From 4572-13 sp964594065 (lineage in GTDB: Bacteria; Planctomycetota; Phycisphaerae; Sedimentisphaerales; Anaerohalosphaeraceae), in contig CAZQKX010000003.1 of the NCBI GenBank assembly GCA_964594065.1, positions 1-64,000 on the forward strand: DNA of 64,000 nucleotides, given 5' to 3'. Each line of letters begins with the position of its first letter. The first letter of the stretch is position 1. A program made the position numbers and the translations under genes. This document shows, in pieces, positions 1 to 8,347 of this stretch. The notes beneath the pieces were generated by a model. The model worked only from the letters and a program-made list of their open reading frames with translations. It was not told the origin of the DNA and did no database searches.

Positions 1-135
1 CACTATCTTGACGGTCTCTGTGTCGCCGGGATCGTTGGAACAATGATAACATCCCCAATTACAAGCGGTTATCAGTCGATGCTCCTTTGCCGCGGAGTTG
101 ACAAGAAACCGGCTCTTTTCAAACTATGCGCATAA
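1..135 (+). CDS. 3' end of an unidentified protein (partial)
   Basis: Frame 1 is open from the window edge to a TAA at 133-135 and gives 44 residues: a hydrophobic, Gly/Thr/Ser-rich stretch followed by a basic tail (ending KKPALFKLCA). Every other frame across this stretch has an early stop, which mildly favours this being the end of a real gene. I do not recognise the family. It would converge on infC, and the hairpin immediately downstream could serve both. It could also be chance open frame, as only 135 bases are visible. Confidence 0.35.
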   Translation, partial: HYLDGLCVAGIVGTMITSPITSGYQSMLLCRGVDKKPALFKLCA

Positions 136-172
136 AAAAAGGCTTTTGGCCGGTTCAAGCTAAGAGCCTTTT
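134..172 (-). terminator. Rho-independent terminator after infC
   Basis: Read on the minus strand, an 8-bp stem AAAAGGCT/AGCCTTTT is followed directly by a T run (complement of A134-A140). It lies 19 bases past the infC stop codon. The hairpin is nearly symmetric and could also slow transcription arriving from the left. It implies that rpmI and rplT do not follow infC in this transcript. Confidence 0.75.
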
Positions 173-190
173 GAGGTCTTTAATTGGTAC

Positions 191-703
191 TTATTTCAAC
201 GGTCCCATGACCATCGTTATCCGCCGGCCCAGTTTTTGGGCACCGCGTTCAAGCTTGCCTTTTTCCTCCAGCGTTTCAAGGATCTCGTCCATGATCTCAA
301 AGCCATGATCGACGTGCATCATTTCCCGTCCTCGAAACAGCATGGTAAACTGAACTTTATGTCCCTTGTCAAGAAACTTGGCGGCGTGGTCGATCTTGAT
401 GTCCCGATCATGGTCATCGATCTTGGGACGCAGCCGGATCTCCTTCAAAACGACCGTGTGCTGCTTCTTCTGGCTTAGCTTGATCTTTCGTTTTTGCTCA
501 TAGAGATATTTGCCGTAATCCATGATCCGGCAAACCGGCGGCTCCGATGTCGGTGCAACTTCTACAAGGTCCAAACCTATTTCTCTTGCCCTTTCCAGGG
601 CCTCTCTGGTATCAACGATTCCGGCCTGGTTGTTATTTTCGTCAATCAGCCGAATGGGGCTTTTGCGAATTCGATCGTTAATCCGTAAATTATCTTTGCT
701 AAT
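191..703 (-). CDS. infC: Translation initiation factor IF-3 with AUU start
   Basis: IF-3 binds the 30S subunit and checks the initiator tRNA and start codon. The protein is 170 residues: an N-domain beginning near residue 7 (RINDRIRKSPIRLIDENN), a lysine-rich linker (YLYEQKRKIKLSQKKQ) and the C-domain (VVLKEIRLRPKIDDHD, FRGREMMH). No ATG, GTG or TTG precedes the N-domain. The reading frame has a TAA only three codons before an ATT at 703-701, and a GAAAGG sequence sits upstream, so the start is ATT. An AUU start is the classic device by which IF-3 represses its own translation. The gene lies 69 bases behind thrS, the usual thrS-infC order, but a terminator follows instead of rpmI-rplT. A start at an internal TTG (574) would delete most of the N-domain and is unlikely. 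Confidence 0.95.
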   Translation of the reverse strand: MSKDNLRINDRIRKSPIRLIDENNNQAGIVDTREALERAREIGLDLVEVAPTSEPPVCRIMDYGKYLYEQKRKIKLSQKKQHTVVLKEIRLRPKIDDHDRDIKIDHAAKFLDKGHKVQFTMLFRGREMMHVDHGFEIMDEILETLEEKGKLERGAQKLGRRITMVMGPLK

Positions 704-772
704 GGTTCTTTACCTTTCAAAAATAACGTGTGTTTTTACATACTTCTGATTTTAATAGCTAAAACAGTCAAT

Positions 773-2698
773 TTACAACAATAAATCTAAACATTTTTCG
801 GCATTTTTCCGTGCCGCAGTTGAAATAAATTCATCCAGCGGCATCGTTTGTGTGTCCTGAGTTTGGCGAATCCGCACGTTGACCGCGTTTTCAGCGGCCT
901 CTTTGGGGCCAACGACCAGCATATACGGGATTCTGTCGGCGTAAGCCCGTGCGATCTTGGCGCCGACTTTGTCATTGGTCATGTCAACGGTCGCACACAA
1001 TCCAGCTTTTTTGACCGCATCGTGGACACCCTGGGCAAAATCATTGGTTTTTTCGCTGATCGGCAGCACTCGCACCTGCTCAGGCGACAGCCATAACGGC
1101 ATATTCCCGCCGTAATGCTCGATCAAAATGCCCAAAAACCGCTCCAGCGACCCTAAAATCGCCCGATGGATCATCACGGGCGTCTTTTCCGTATTGTCCT
1201 GAGCGGTATACACCAGCTCAAACCGTTGCGGCATGGAGAAATCCAACTGGATCGTTCCCAACTGCCACGAACGGTTCAGGCAGTCATTGATATGAAAATC
1301 GATCTTCGGGCCGTAAAACGCCCCGTCGCCTTCATTGATCTGGTAATCCATGCCCTTGTGTTCCAGTGCGCCCTTGAGGGCACCGGTCGCCGTCTCCCAT
1401 ATCTCATCGGAGCCGATATGCTTTTCGGGCTTGGTGGACAGCTCGACGTGGTAATCTTCAAAGCCGAACGCCGCGTACATTTCCTGCACAAGGTTGATGA
1501 CACCGATGATCTCGCTTTCGATCTGCTCGGGCATACAAAAGATATGGGCATCGTCCTGGGTAAACTGTCGGACGCGCACCAGCCCGTGCATCTGGCCGCT
1601 GGCCTCATAGCGATGGACCAGCCCCAATTCGGCGACACGCATCGGGAACTCACGGTATGAATGCTTGGTGGAGTTATACACCAACAGCCCGCCGGGACAG
1701 TTCATCGGCTTGACCGCATACGTGACCTCGTCGACCGTGGTAAAATACATGTTCTCCTGATAGTTGTCCCAATGGCCGCTTTTGTGCCAGAGCGATTCAT
1801 TCAGCATGATCGGAGTCTTAACCTCTTCGTATTCATACCGGCGATGGACATCACGCCAGAAATCGATAATGGCGTTCCAGATACGCATGCCCTTGGGATG
1901 CAGGAACGCGAAGCCCGGGCCTTCATCGTGAAAACTGAACAGGTCCATCTGTTTGCCGATGAGCCGGTGATCGCGTTTTTTGGCTTCCTCCAGCCGGAAC
2001 AGGTAATCGGCCAGTTCTTTCTTATTGCGCCACGCGGTGCCATACACCCGCTGCAGCATCTTCTGCGATGCATCTCCATGCCAGTACGCACCGGCAACGG
2101 ACATGATCTTGAAGCCTTTGCGGTCGATGGAGCCGGTTCGCGGCACATGCGGACCCCGGCATAAGTCTTCAAAGCCGCCAGTGCCGTGCCGGTAAAAGCT
2201 GAGCACATCCCCTTCGGCATTATTAATGTTATCCAGCTTGTACTCATCGCCGGACATTTTTGAAATTGCTTCGTCCCGGGTCATTTCGATTCGCTCGAAC
2301 GGCGTGTCGGCCTTGATGATCTCTTTCATCTTTTGCTCAATGCGGCCGAAATCTTCCGGGCGGATCGGTGTTTCCAGATCGATGTCATAATAGAAACCGT
2401 CGGTGACGGTCGGACCGTAGACGAGCTTGGCCTCCGGCCAGATCGAACAGATCGCCTCGGCCATGATATGCGCACAACTGTGACGGGTCATCTCCAGGCC
2501 CGTATCGTCCTTGGCAGTGATGATGACCACATCGACATCGCCGGTAATGGGTGTCGACAGGTCGGTGAGTTGATCGTTGATTTTAGCCGCGATTGCTACC
2601 CGTGCCAGTCCCGGACCGATTTGTCCGGCCAGATCCGCAACGGTTGCCCCGTCGGCTACTTCAAGAATGCTTCCGTCAGGAAGTTTCGCTTTTGCCAT
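773..2698 (-). CDS. thrS: Threonyl-tRNA synthetase
   Basis: Class II synthetase charging tRNA-Thr in the cytoplasm; 641 residues, the normal full length. Order seen: N-terminal TGS domain (about 1-60, LPDGSILEVADGATV), editing/SAD domain with HSCAHIMAEA and the Cys of YRHGTGGFEDLCRGPHV, catalytic core with MNCPGG, motif 2-like HRYEASGQMHGLVRVR, motif 3 (MIHRAILGSLERF), and a C-terminal anticodon-binding domain (KIARAYADRIPYMLVVG). The start ATG follows a GAGAGG sequence. A good sigma-70 promoter is at 2786-2814. It is the first gene of thrS-infC. Nothing odd was seen in the active-site motifs. Confidence 0.97.
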   Translation of the reverse strand: MAKAKLPDGSILEVADGATVADLAGQIGPGLARVAIAAKINDQLTDLSTPITGDVDVVIITAKDDTGLEMTRHSCAHIMAEAICSIWPEAKLVYGPTVTDGFYYDIDLETPIRPEDFGRIEQKMKEIIKADTPFERIEMTRDEAISKMSGDEYKLDNINNAEGDVLSFYRHGTGGFEDLCRGPHVPRTGSIDRKGFKIMSVAGAYWHGDASQKMLQRVYGTAWRNKKELADYLFRLEEAKKRDHRLIGKQMDLFSFHDEGPGFAFLHPKGMRIWNAIIDFWRDVHRRYEYEEVKTPIMLNESLWHKSGHWDNYQENMYFTTVDEVTYAVKPMNCPGGLLVYNSTKHSYREFPMRVAELGLVHRYEASGQMHGLVRVRQFTQDDAHIFCMPEQIESEIIGVINLVQEMYAAFGFEDYHVELSTKPEKHIGSDEIWETATGALKGALEHKGMDYQINEGDGAFYGPKIDFHINDCLNRSWQLGTIQLDFSMPQRFELVYTAQDNTEKTPVMIHRAILGSLERFLGILIEHYGGNMPLWLSPEQVRVLPISEKTNDFAQGVHDAVKKAGLCATVDMTNDKVGAKIARAYADRIPYMLVVGPKEAAENAVNVRIRQTQDTQTMPLDEFISTAARKNAEKCLDLLL

Positions 2699-2785
2699 CT
2701 ATTCGTCCAGTACCTCTCACTTAACGCCCGCGATAGCGGGAAACCTTTTCATAAAACTCATTTTCCACCGAATTAAGCAACTAAC

Positions 2786-2814
2786 AGTGTAAAACCCCCA
2801 CGCCGGAATGTCAA
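2786..2814 (-). promoter_or_regulatory. Sigma-70 promoter for thrS-infC
   Basis: On the minus strand: TTGACA (2814-2809), 17-base spacer, TACACT (2791-2786), about 90 bases ahead of the thrS start. The -35 box overlaps the last codons of the upstream phosphatase gene. No T-box or tRNA-like leader was seen. Confidence 0.65.
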
Positions 2815-3458
2815 GTCAGCAAATCCAAAATTTGTTCGGGCCGTTGAATCAGAACATTTGCTCCCGCTTGACGCAGTTGGTCCCCGGAGCGAAATCCCCA
2901 TTCGCAGGCGAGGCATTTGACGTTGGCATGTATCGCCGTCTGCACATCCGCTTCACTGTCACCGACGAACAAGACTTCGTCAGCAGACAGGCCCCACAAC
3001 TGCAAGATGTCCAATGTGGTTTGTGGGTCGGGTTTAGCCTTTCGCCCATCGACCGCCCCAACGATGGGATCAAACGTATCATTGCCGAAATAACGGCGGC
3101 TAATCGCCTCGGCGGGTACCTGATTCTTATTGGTCAAAACCGCCAATCGAATGTCCTTCTTGACCAGCGTTTGAATCAGCTCTTCCATGCCGGGATACGG
3201 AGCGGTTTTTAACAAACAATGGTCTTTGTAATAATCAACCACCCGCAAAACTAATTCATCGGCAAGCTGAACATGTTCGCCGCCCAATGCCCGTTCTGCA
3301 AATTGATGCAGACCGTGACCGATCATTGCTCGGCATTGGTTACGTGACTGCATCGGTCGGCCTAATTGTGCTAAAGCCGCATTCATCGAATTGGTCAAAT
3401 CATCGAGCGTATCGACCAGCGTCCCGTCAAGATCAAAAATAATGCCTTTGGTGACCAA
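2811..3458 (-). CDS. HAD-family phosphoglycolate phosphatase-like hydrolase
   Basis: HAD superfamily phosphatase of 215 residues, the length of Gph-type enzymes, which hydrolyse 2-phosphoglycolate. Motif I is FDLDGTLVDT near residue 8 (nucleophile and acid/base Asp). A helical cap follows (about 15-85). Motif II is LTNKN, the motif III Lys is in the KAKPDP region, and motif IV is VGDSEADV. The start codon appears to be TTG (3458), 11 bases behind AAGGA; no ATG exists before motif I. Substrate specificity within the Gph/PgmB/PpaX group cannot be told from sequence. It lies upstream of thrS on the same strand but thrS has its own promoter. Confidence 0.85.
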   Translation of the reverse strand: MVTKGIIFDLDGTLVDTLDDLTNSMNAALAQLGRPMQSRNQCRAMIGHGLHQFAERALGGEHVQLADELVLRVVDYYKDHCLLKTAPYPGMEELIQTLVKKDIRLAVLTNKNQVPAEAISRRYFGNDTFDPIVGAVDGRKAKPDPQTTLDILQLWGLSADEVLFVGDSEADVQTAIHANVKCLACEWGFRSGDQLRQAGANVLIQRPEQILDLLT

Positions 3459-3521
3459 AATACTCGTCTTCCTTGCTAACGAATGATAATGGATATTTTT
3501 TGGGACAATTGCTAATTGTCC

Positions 3522-3549
3522 TTGTAATCTCTGGAATATACACTATAAT
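3522..3549 (+). promoter_or_regulatory. Sigma-70 promoter for the FHA gene
   Basis: TTGTAA (3522-3527), 16-base spacer, perfect TATAAT (3544-3549), about 120 bases before the chosen FHA start. It is divergent from the HAD phosphatase. Confidence 0.6.
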
Positions 3550-3676
3550 TATTAAAAATAACAAGAGGGTTTTTGTGAAAATGACAGGCACAATTCCCTT
3601 TTATGCCAAGCGGCAACATGGCTTCAAGGCTGAAAACAGTACTGCTAAAAAAGATGTGAGCAATCGGAGGCGAGCA

Positions 3677-4180
3677 ATGCAGGTAAATCTTGTATTCTTA
3701 AAAAAAGACGGCACCACAAGCAGTTTCCAACTTCCCAGCACAGTGACCTTTATCGGCAGGCGGCAGGATTGCGATTTCTGCATCCCCCTGATGGTCGTTT
3801 CACGCCGGCACTGTGAGATTAGTCAGGATTTTGGAAAGATTACCGTACGAGACCTGCGCAGCCGAAACGGAACACTGGTTAACGGTCAGCCGATCGAGGA
3901 AACTCAGGCCAAGGCGGGCGATTCGCTGAAGATCGGGCCGGTTGAGTTCGTCTTTCAGGTCGACGGGACTCCATCGAGCTTTGAAGAATACCTGCCGGCA
4001 AAAGAGACTCCGGCGGAAGCGGCGGTCGCTGAAGAAACCACGGCAGCTAAAGAAACCACAGAAGATAATTTTGATAAAGCAATGGAAGACTTTTCTGACA
4101 TCGATCTTGGCAAGAGCCAGACGGAGTTGGCCGGTGACCTTCCGGATGACTTTGATTTTGACGAAGACTTTGATCTTTAG
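3677..4180 (+). CDS. FHA domain protein
   Basis: Cytoplasmic protein of 167 residues with one forkhead-associated domain, a phosphothreonine-binding module (about residues 5-95). The hallmark residues are present: the GR of TFIGRRQDCDF, SRRH, and NG in DLRSRNGTLVNGQ. The rest is an acidic, Glu/Ala/Thr-rich tail ending in a very acidic patch (PDDFDFDEDFDL). The start is the ATG at 3677 behind GGAGG (3666-3670); an in-frame extension upstream has no domain and no ribosome site. rlmN begins 65 bases downstream. No Ser/Thr kinase is visible in the window, so its partner is unknown. The acidic tail may be a protein-interaction segment (inference). Confidence 0.85.
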   Translation: MQVNLVFLKKDGTTSSFQLPSTVTFIGRRQDCDFCIPLMVVSRRHCEISQDFGKITVRDLRSRNGTLVNGQPIEETQAKAGDSLKIGPVEFVFQVDGTPSSFEEYLPAKETPAEAAVAEETTAAKETTEDNFDKAMEDFSDIDLGKSQTELAGDLPDDFDFDEDFDL

Positions 4181-4245
4181 TTGCCGCCGGCGTTCTGTAA
4201 ATCTCAACAATTCAGTTGCATCCCCTTCAGCGATAAGGGTATCGT

Positions 4246-5280
4246 ATGCCCATGGATAATAACCTGAAAAGCAAAACTTACGCCGCTCTGCTTGAACTTG
4301 TGGTTGCTTACGGGCAAAAACCGTTTGCGGCACAATACCTGTTTTCATTTCTCCATCAAAAAAATACTGAACATATCTCCGATATCACCCCCCTGTCTAA
4401 AACCTTTCGCCAAACACTGAGCAATGACGGATTCGTGATATCCGGCATCGAACTGCTCGATCAGTATGATGACCCTGACGGCACGATTAAGTTCGTTTTC
4501 GGTCTGCAGGATGGCGCAAAGATCGAAAGCGTCCGGCTCAAAGACGGCGATCGCAGCACACTGTGTATTTCCACGCAGGCGGGCTGTCGGATGGGGTGTA
4601 AATTTTGCGCAACCGGCCAATTGCAGTTCCAGCGAAACCTGTCTGCTGCCGAAATCGTCGATCAGGTGTACAAGGCCGAAAAGCTCTGCGGCAAGATCAA
4701 CAACCTCGTTTATATGGGCATGGGCGAACCGCTGGATAACTTCGAGGAGGTCATGCGTTCGGTCGAGATACTGAACGACAAACGGGGCCGCAACATCGGC
4801 ATCCGGCATATTACTGTCTCGACATGCGGCCTGCCCAATGAGATCAAACAACTGGCCCTGTCAAATCTTCAACCCCGGCTGGCCGTTTCGCTGCACGGGC
4901 CCAATGACCTGATACGCAGCAAATTGATGCATATCGGCTCAAAACACCCACTCAGCGATTTGATGGCCTCGCTCAAAAGCTATCAAAATGCAACCGGCAA
5001 TCGTATCACGATCGAATATTGTATGATTGACACCATTAATGACAAAACAGAACACGCCGCCGAATTGGTGAAGCTGTTGAAACCGTTAAAAATAAATGTT
5101 AACCTGATCGAGTTAAATCCCTTTCCGGATTGTCCTTTTAAGGCCAGCGAACCGCAGCAAATTCGAGCCTTTGCAGGCATTTTATCCAATGCAGGGATCG
5201 AAACCGTTATCCGTTTTAAACGCGGCAGAAGCATTAAAGCCGCCTGCGGCCAATTGGGCGCCACCTGGCTGAAACAATAG
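4246..5280 (+). CDS. rlmN: Dual-specificity RNA methyltransferase RlmN
   Basis: Radical SAM enzyme that makes 2-methyladenosine at A2503 of 23S rRNA and A37 of some tRNAs. It is 344 residues, normal for the family. The N-terminal helical domain covers about 1-95. The radical SAM cluster motif CRMGCKFC is near residue 115 after STQAG. VYMGMGEPLDN supplies the SAM-binding GEP motif. SVSLHGPND follows, and a C-terminal Cys (IKAACGQLGA), needed with the cluster-proximal Cys for methyl transfer, is present. The start ATG at 4246 is 6 bases from AAGGG; a second ATG at 4252 is possible. It follows the FHA gene closely on the same strand and may share its transcript. Confidence 0.96.
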   Translation: MPMDNNLKSKTYAALLELVVAYGQKPFAAQYLFSFLHQKNTEHISDITPLSKTFRQTLSNDGFVISGIELLDQYDDPDGTIKFVFGLQDGAKIESVRLKDGDRSTLCISTQAGCRMGCKFCATGQLQFQRNLSAAEIVDQVYKAEKLCGKINNLVYMGMGEPLDNFEEVMRSVEILNDKRGRNIGIRHITVSTCGLPNEIKQLALSNLQPRLAVSLHGPNDLIRSKLMHIGSKHPLSDLMASLKSYQNATGNRITIEYCMIDTINDKTEHAAELVKLLKPLKINVNLIELNPFPDCPFKASEPQQIRAFAGILSNAGIETVIRFKRGRSIKAACGQLGATWLKQ

Positions 5281-5451
5281 TAAACCCGGATTTCCCAGGT
5301 AAATTGAGACAAGGAAACAGAATTTTGATAGTATAGGGCTTGTAGATGCTGTTTAAGACAGTTTTTCTGTTAATAACGTGGGTTTGTTTTGTCTCCGGCA
5401 AGGGAGATAAACGAGCCTGAGTACACATGCAAAAGTGAATAAGGAATGAGT

Positions 5452-6747
5452 ATGAAAATCAGTACAATGAAAATCATGTTAAGTGTGATTACTGTTTCTA
5501 TCTGCATTTCAGCATGCGCTGTAAATCAAGAAGGAAATGTCAAACCAAACCGCATATTCCCTCATAAAATGCCTGATAAAAAGCCTGATATTGAATTGAG
5601 TTCGGCAATGGAACGCATGTTTGGTTATATGGCTCCAAGAGCTCAGGATAACGAGCTCTTTTCACAGTTTAAATACACGCGGCTGAAAGGATTCGATTAC
5701 CACAGTGGGGATGGTACGATCTCTCGCCGGGATCCATCTCGTCCTATTTTTGTTAACGGCAAGTATTATATCTGGTACACAAAGCGTGATACGCCGGTGC
5801 CCCCTCTTGGAGCAAGTCGTGCCGGCGAAGCGACCGACACGATACCATCGACAGACTGGGACCTGTGCGAGATTTGGTACGCGACCAGCGAGGATGGTTT
5901 TACCTGGCAGGAACAAGGCGTAGCGGTACCACGTCCTGAAAAACCTTCTCCGGGATGCCGGTCTGTGGCAACTCCGGATATTCTCGTCTGGAAAAACAAG
6001 TACTATCTCTATTACCAGGCATTTGTTGAACCAAGTGGCCTCAAAGGAGATTGGTGCCGTGTTTCAGCATCCTATTCAAATTCTCCCGACGGTCCCTGGA
6101 CACCTGTCAACAAAACGATCGTTCATACAGGTAAGAAGGGAGATTGGGACCAGGACCTGATCCATGACCCTCATCCAGTCGTTTATAAAGGCAAGATTTA
6201 CATTTATTTCAAATCAACATACAACAAATGGCCGGATATCAGGGATAAATACGCAGTCGCTCATGGATTGGTTATCGGCGAGGATCCGCTTGGGCCGTTC
6301 GTCAAGCATCCCCTGAATCCTGTTCTAAATTCCGGCCATGAAACGACCTACTTTCCGTTCAAAGAAGGAATCGCAGCCCTGGCTATCAAGGACGGCAACG
6401 AACGCAGTACCATGCAGTATGCAAAGGATGGAGTCAACTTTGAAATCGCTTCTGTCCTTTCATTGCCGCCGATTGCCGCTGCTCCCTTCACACCCGATGC
6501 CTTTACTAATACGACTTATGGAAAGGGAATCACGTGGGGACTCTGCCATTTCATTAATGCGGGAACGCATGAGAAAAGGTATTCGATCATTGCCCGTTTT
6601 GACTGTGATCTGAGTCTTGATGTTCACGACCCCTGGATGAAACAGACGGGCGTCTGGCATCGTCCGGAGGTCTACTTTAGGCAAGGTCTTAACCAGACAC
6701 AGCGACAAAGAATCCAAGAGGGCAACGCCAAACTAAAAGAACAATAA
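5452..6747 (+). CDS. GH117-family glycoside hydrolase, lipoprotein
   Basis: Five-bladed beta-propeller glycosidase resembling GH117 (3,6-anhydro-alpha-L-galactosidase / neoagarooligosaccharide hydrolase family). It is 431 residues with a lipoprotein signal: hydrophobic stretch then ISAC with Cys at about 22, so it is probably an outer-membrane or periplasmic lipoprotein. Family-like landmarks: GDGTISRRDPSRPIFVNGKY (Asp of RRDP, catalytic base candidate), YTKRDTPVPP, STDWDLCEIWYATSEDGF, QEQGVAVPRPEKPS, DLIHDPHPV (second Asp), and NSGHETTYFPF (His, general acid candidate). The start ATG at 5452 is chosen because AAGGA directly abuts an ATG at 5446 but is well spaced from 5452. No agarase or other agar gene lies nearby, so the true substrate (red-algal galactan or another alpha-galactoside) is open. 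Confidence 0.8.
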   Translation: MKISTMKIMLSVITVSICISACAVNQEGNVKPNRIFPHKMPDKKPDIELSSAMERMFGYMAPRAQDNELFSQFKYTRLKGFDYHSGDGTISRRDPSRPIFVNGKYYIWYTKRDTPVPPLGASRAGEATDTIPSTDWDLCEIWYATSEDGFTWQEQGVAVPRPEKPSPGCRSVATPDILVWKNKYYLYYQAFVEPSGLKGDWCRVSASYSNSPDGPWTPVNKTIVHTGKKGDWDQDLIHDPHPVVYKGKIYIYFKSTYNKWPDIRDKYAVAHGLVIGEDPLGPFVKHPLNPVLNSGHETTYFPFKEGIAALAIKDGNERSTMQYAKDGVNFEIASVLSLPPIAAAPFTPDAFTNTTYGKGITWGLCHFINAGTHEKRYSIIARFDCDLSLDVHDPWMKQTGVWHRPEVYFRQGLNQTQRQRIQEGNAKLKEQ

Positions 6748-6776
6748 TAGCTTTATAAAGGTAAACCGCCGATACA

Positions 6777-6804
6777 CGGAGAAACTCTGTAACCAGAGCC
6801 TCCG
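6777..6804. other. Stable hairpin between GH117 and AKR genes
   Basis: CGGAG aaa CTCTG taac CAGAG c CTCCG forms a two-step stem of 10 bp with a 4-base loop, 30 bases after the GH117 stop. There is no T run, so it is not a typical intrinsic terminator. It may protect the 3' end of the mRNA or act as a weak terminator. Confidence 0.35.
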
Positions 6805-6894
6805 CGAGGTTATACTTCAGACTCGTCGTAACGGCCTATTTTCGTTTTGATTAATATGCGGTAAACATTTTTTAATTGCGTTTGGAGAGCAAAC

Positions 6895-7845
6895 ATGGAC
6901 TATCGTAAACTGGGAAACACCGATCTTTTGGTATCACCGATCTGTATCGGCGGCTGGCAGCTGGCCGGACCGCTGGCCTTTGACGGCAAACCGGACGGCC
7001 ACCCCGATCCCGGCAAAGACAATGTACTCCGCCTGATCGCCGAACTGCACGATCGCGGCGTAAACTGCATCGACGTCGCCGAACAATACGGCAACGGTGA
7101 ATCCGAACGCCGGGCCGGAGAAGCTATAAAAGGCAAACGCGACAAATGGATCATTTCCACAAAATTCGGCTATCGTGTAGCCCCAGATGGTTCGCGTGAC
7201 AATGACTCCAGCCCGCTAACGATCATGCCCAGTCTGGAAGGATCACTGAAACGGCTGCAGGCGGATGTGATTGATATCTACCTGTTTCATTGCGCCCCGA
7301 AGATCGAAGACCTGCAAGCCAGCCGACGGATCCTGAAGCAGGCAAAAAAAGCAGGGAAGATCCGATACTTCGGTATTTCGACGTGGGACTTTGAACTGAT
7401 CACAGCCCTGCATGAACATTCCATGCTGGATGTATTACAGTTCCCAACCAGCCTGCTCGAACCCCGGCCGGATATTTATGAGCTCATCAGTAAACACAAT
7501 ATTGGCACACAAGTCCGCGGCGTTATGGCACAGGGAAAACTCAGCGGGAAATATTTTCATCGCACTGTTCAATGGCAAAACGATGACAATCGCTTTGACC
7601 GATTTAATGATATCGATTTTCAGCAGTACGCGGTTTTTGAAAATGCCGTCCCGGAACCAATGACGATGGCTCAGGCAGCGATCCGATGGATTCTCGATAA
7701 ACCCGCCCATCACACGATCTGCATGGGCGCCAAAAATCTGCAGGACTACGAAGCGGCAATTACCGCGGCCGGAATGCCGCCCTTAAGCGAAGAAATCACA
7801 CAACGCCTGGAAGCATGTGCCCGTCAATTATCGAACGGTTATTAA
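6895..7845 (+). CDS. Aldo/keto reductase
   Basis: NAD(P)H-dependent oxidoreductase of the AKR superfamily, 316 residues, a TIM barrel. Family landmarks: YRKLGNTDLLVSPICIGGW at the N-terminus, catalytic Asp-Tyr pair in CIDVAEQYGNGESE, Lys in WIISTKFGY, SLKRLQADVIDIYLFH with the catalytic-position His, GISTWD, and a C-terminal cofactor segment near IRWILDKPAHHTICMGAKN. It looks like the YdbC/PerR-type sugar or aldehyde reductases encoded near glycan-degradation genes; substrate not predictable. GGAGAG lies 8 bases before the ATG. It is cytoplasmic with no signal peptide. The neighbouring GH117 gene could feed it a sugar such as anhydrogalactose (inference only). Confidence 0.88.
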   Translation: MDYRKLGNTDLLVSPICIGGWQLAGPLAFDGKPDGHPDPGKDNVLRLIAELHDRGVNCIDVAEQYGNGESERRAGEAIKGKRDKWIISTKFGYRVAPDGSRDNDSSPLTIMPSLEGSLKRLQADVIDIYLFHCAPKIEDLQASRRILKQAKKAGKIRYFGISTWDFELITALHEHSMLDVLQFPTSLLEPRPDIYELISKHNIGTQVRGVMAQGKLSGKYFHRTVQWQNDDNRFDRFNDIDFQQYAVFENAVPEPMTMAQAAIRWILDKPAHHTICMGAKNLQDYEAAITAAGMPPLSEEITQRLEACARQLSNGY

Positions 7846-8050
7846 AAATGTTATCTTTTTCAATGAAACTATAAGTCTTTTTTAAAAAAGACATTATGAG
7901 CATGAAGGTTTTTCGTTCTAATGAGATAATGGGGCTGTTGGTTGTATGACGGGTGTAATACTTTATGTTAACCGCTAGAGCACGAAAACTAAATTGTACG
8001 AAGAAAATAATTTCGGGGAAGCATCTTCTTTAAATCATGAAATTATATAC

Positions 8051-8079
8051 TTGACACAACTCGAAAAAAAAGCTCTAAT
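8051..8079 (+). promoter_or_regulatory. Strong sigma-70 promoter, long leader
   Basis: TTGACA (8051-8056), 17-base spacer, TCTAAT (8074-8079). The next start codon is at 8348, so the leader is about 260 bases. The rest of the 502-base gap between 7846 and 8347 holds an AT-rich stretch with no gene-like frame and the paired segments described at 8118-8195. Confidence 0.65.
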
Positions 8080-8117
8080 AAGTGTAGTAATTATTGAGGC
8101 TCTATTATGCATAAGCA

Positions 8118-8195
8118 GCGCACAATAATATCAGGGCAAACAAAGCAATTCCGAAGTTTATCTATCTAAATAACATCTCCTGTTGTTTTGTGCGC
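8118..8195 (+). other. Candidate structured 5' leader RNA
   Basis: Within the long leader, GCGCACAA (8118-8125) is perfectly complementary to TTGTGCGC (8188-8195), closing a 62-base loop that includes AGGGCAAACAAAGC. The transcript from 8051-8079 would contain it. It does not match a riboswitch class I can name; the GGCAAAC string recalls GEMM RNAs but the second GEMM half is missing. Confidence 0.3.
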
Positions 8196-8347
8196 GCAGT
8201 TATCTTCTGGAGAGGAGAAAATGCAGCCGACCTCTGAACATGCAAACATAATCATATCCTCTTTCTGCAGAATGAAGTGCGTCTGTAACAATCACCAACA
8301 GAATCTGTTTTTTAAATAGTAAGGCTAATTTTTTTAGGAGAAGTGTC

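Noticed and set aside
1166..2164. Long open frames on the strand opposite thrS, and similar ones opposite carA/carB and pnp
   Set aside because: They are mirror frames of strongly conserved genes, with no start signals or protein-like motifs.
8118..8195. c-di-GMP-I (GEMM) riboswitch
   Set aside because: Only an AGGGCAAAC-like string matches; the second conserved half with the tetraloop receptor is absent.
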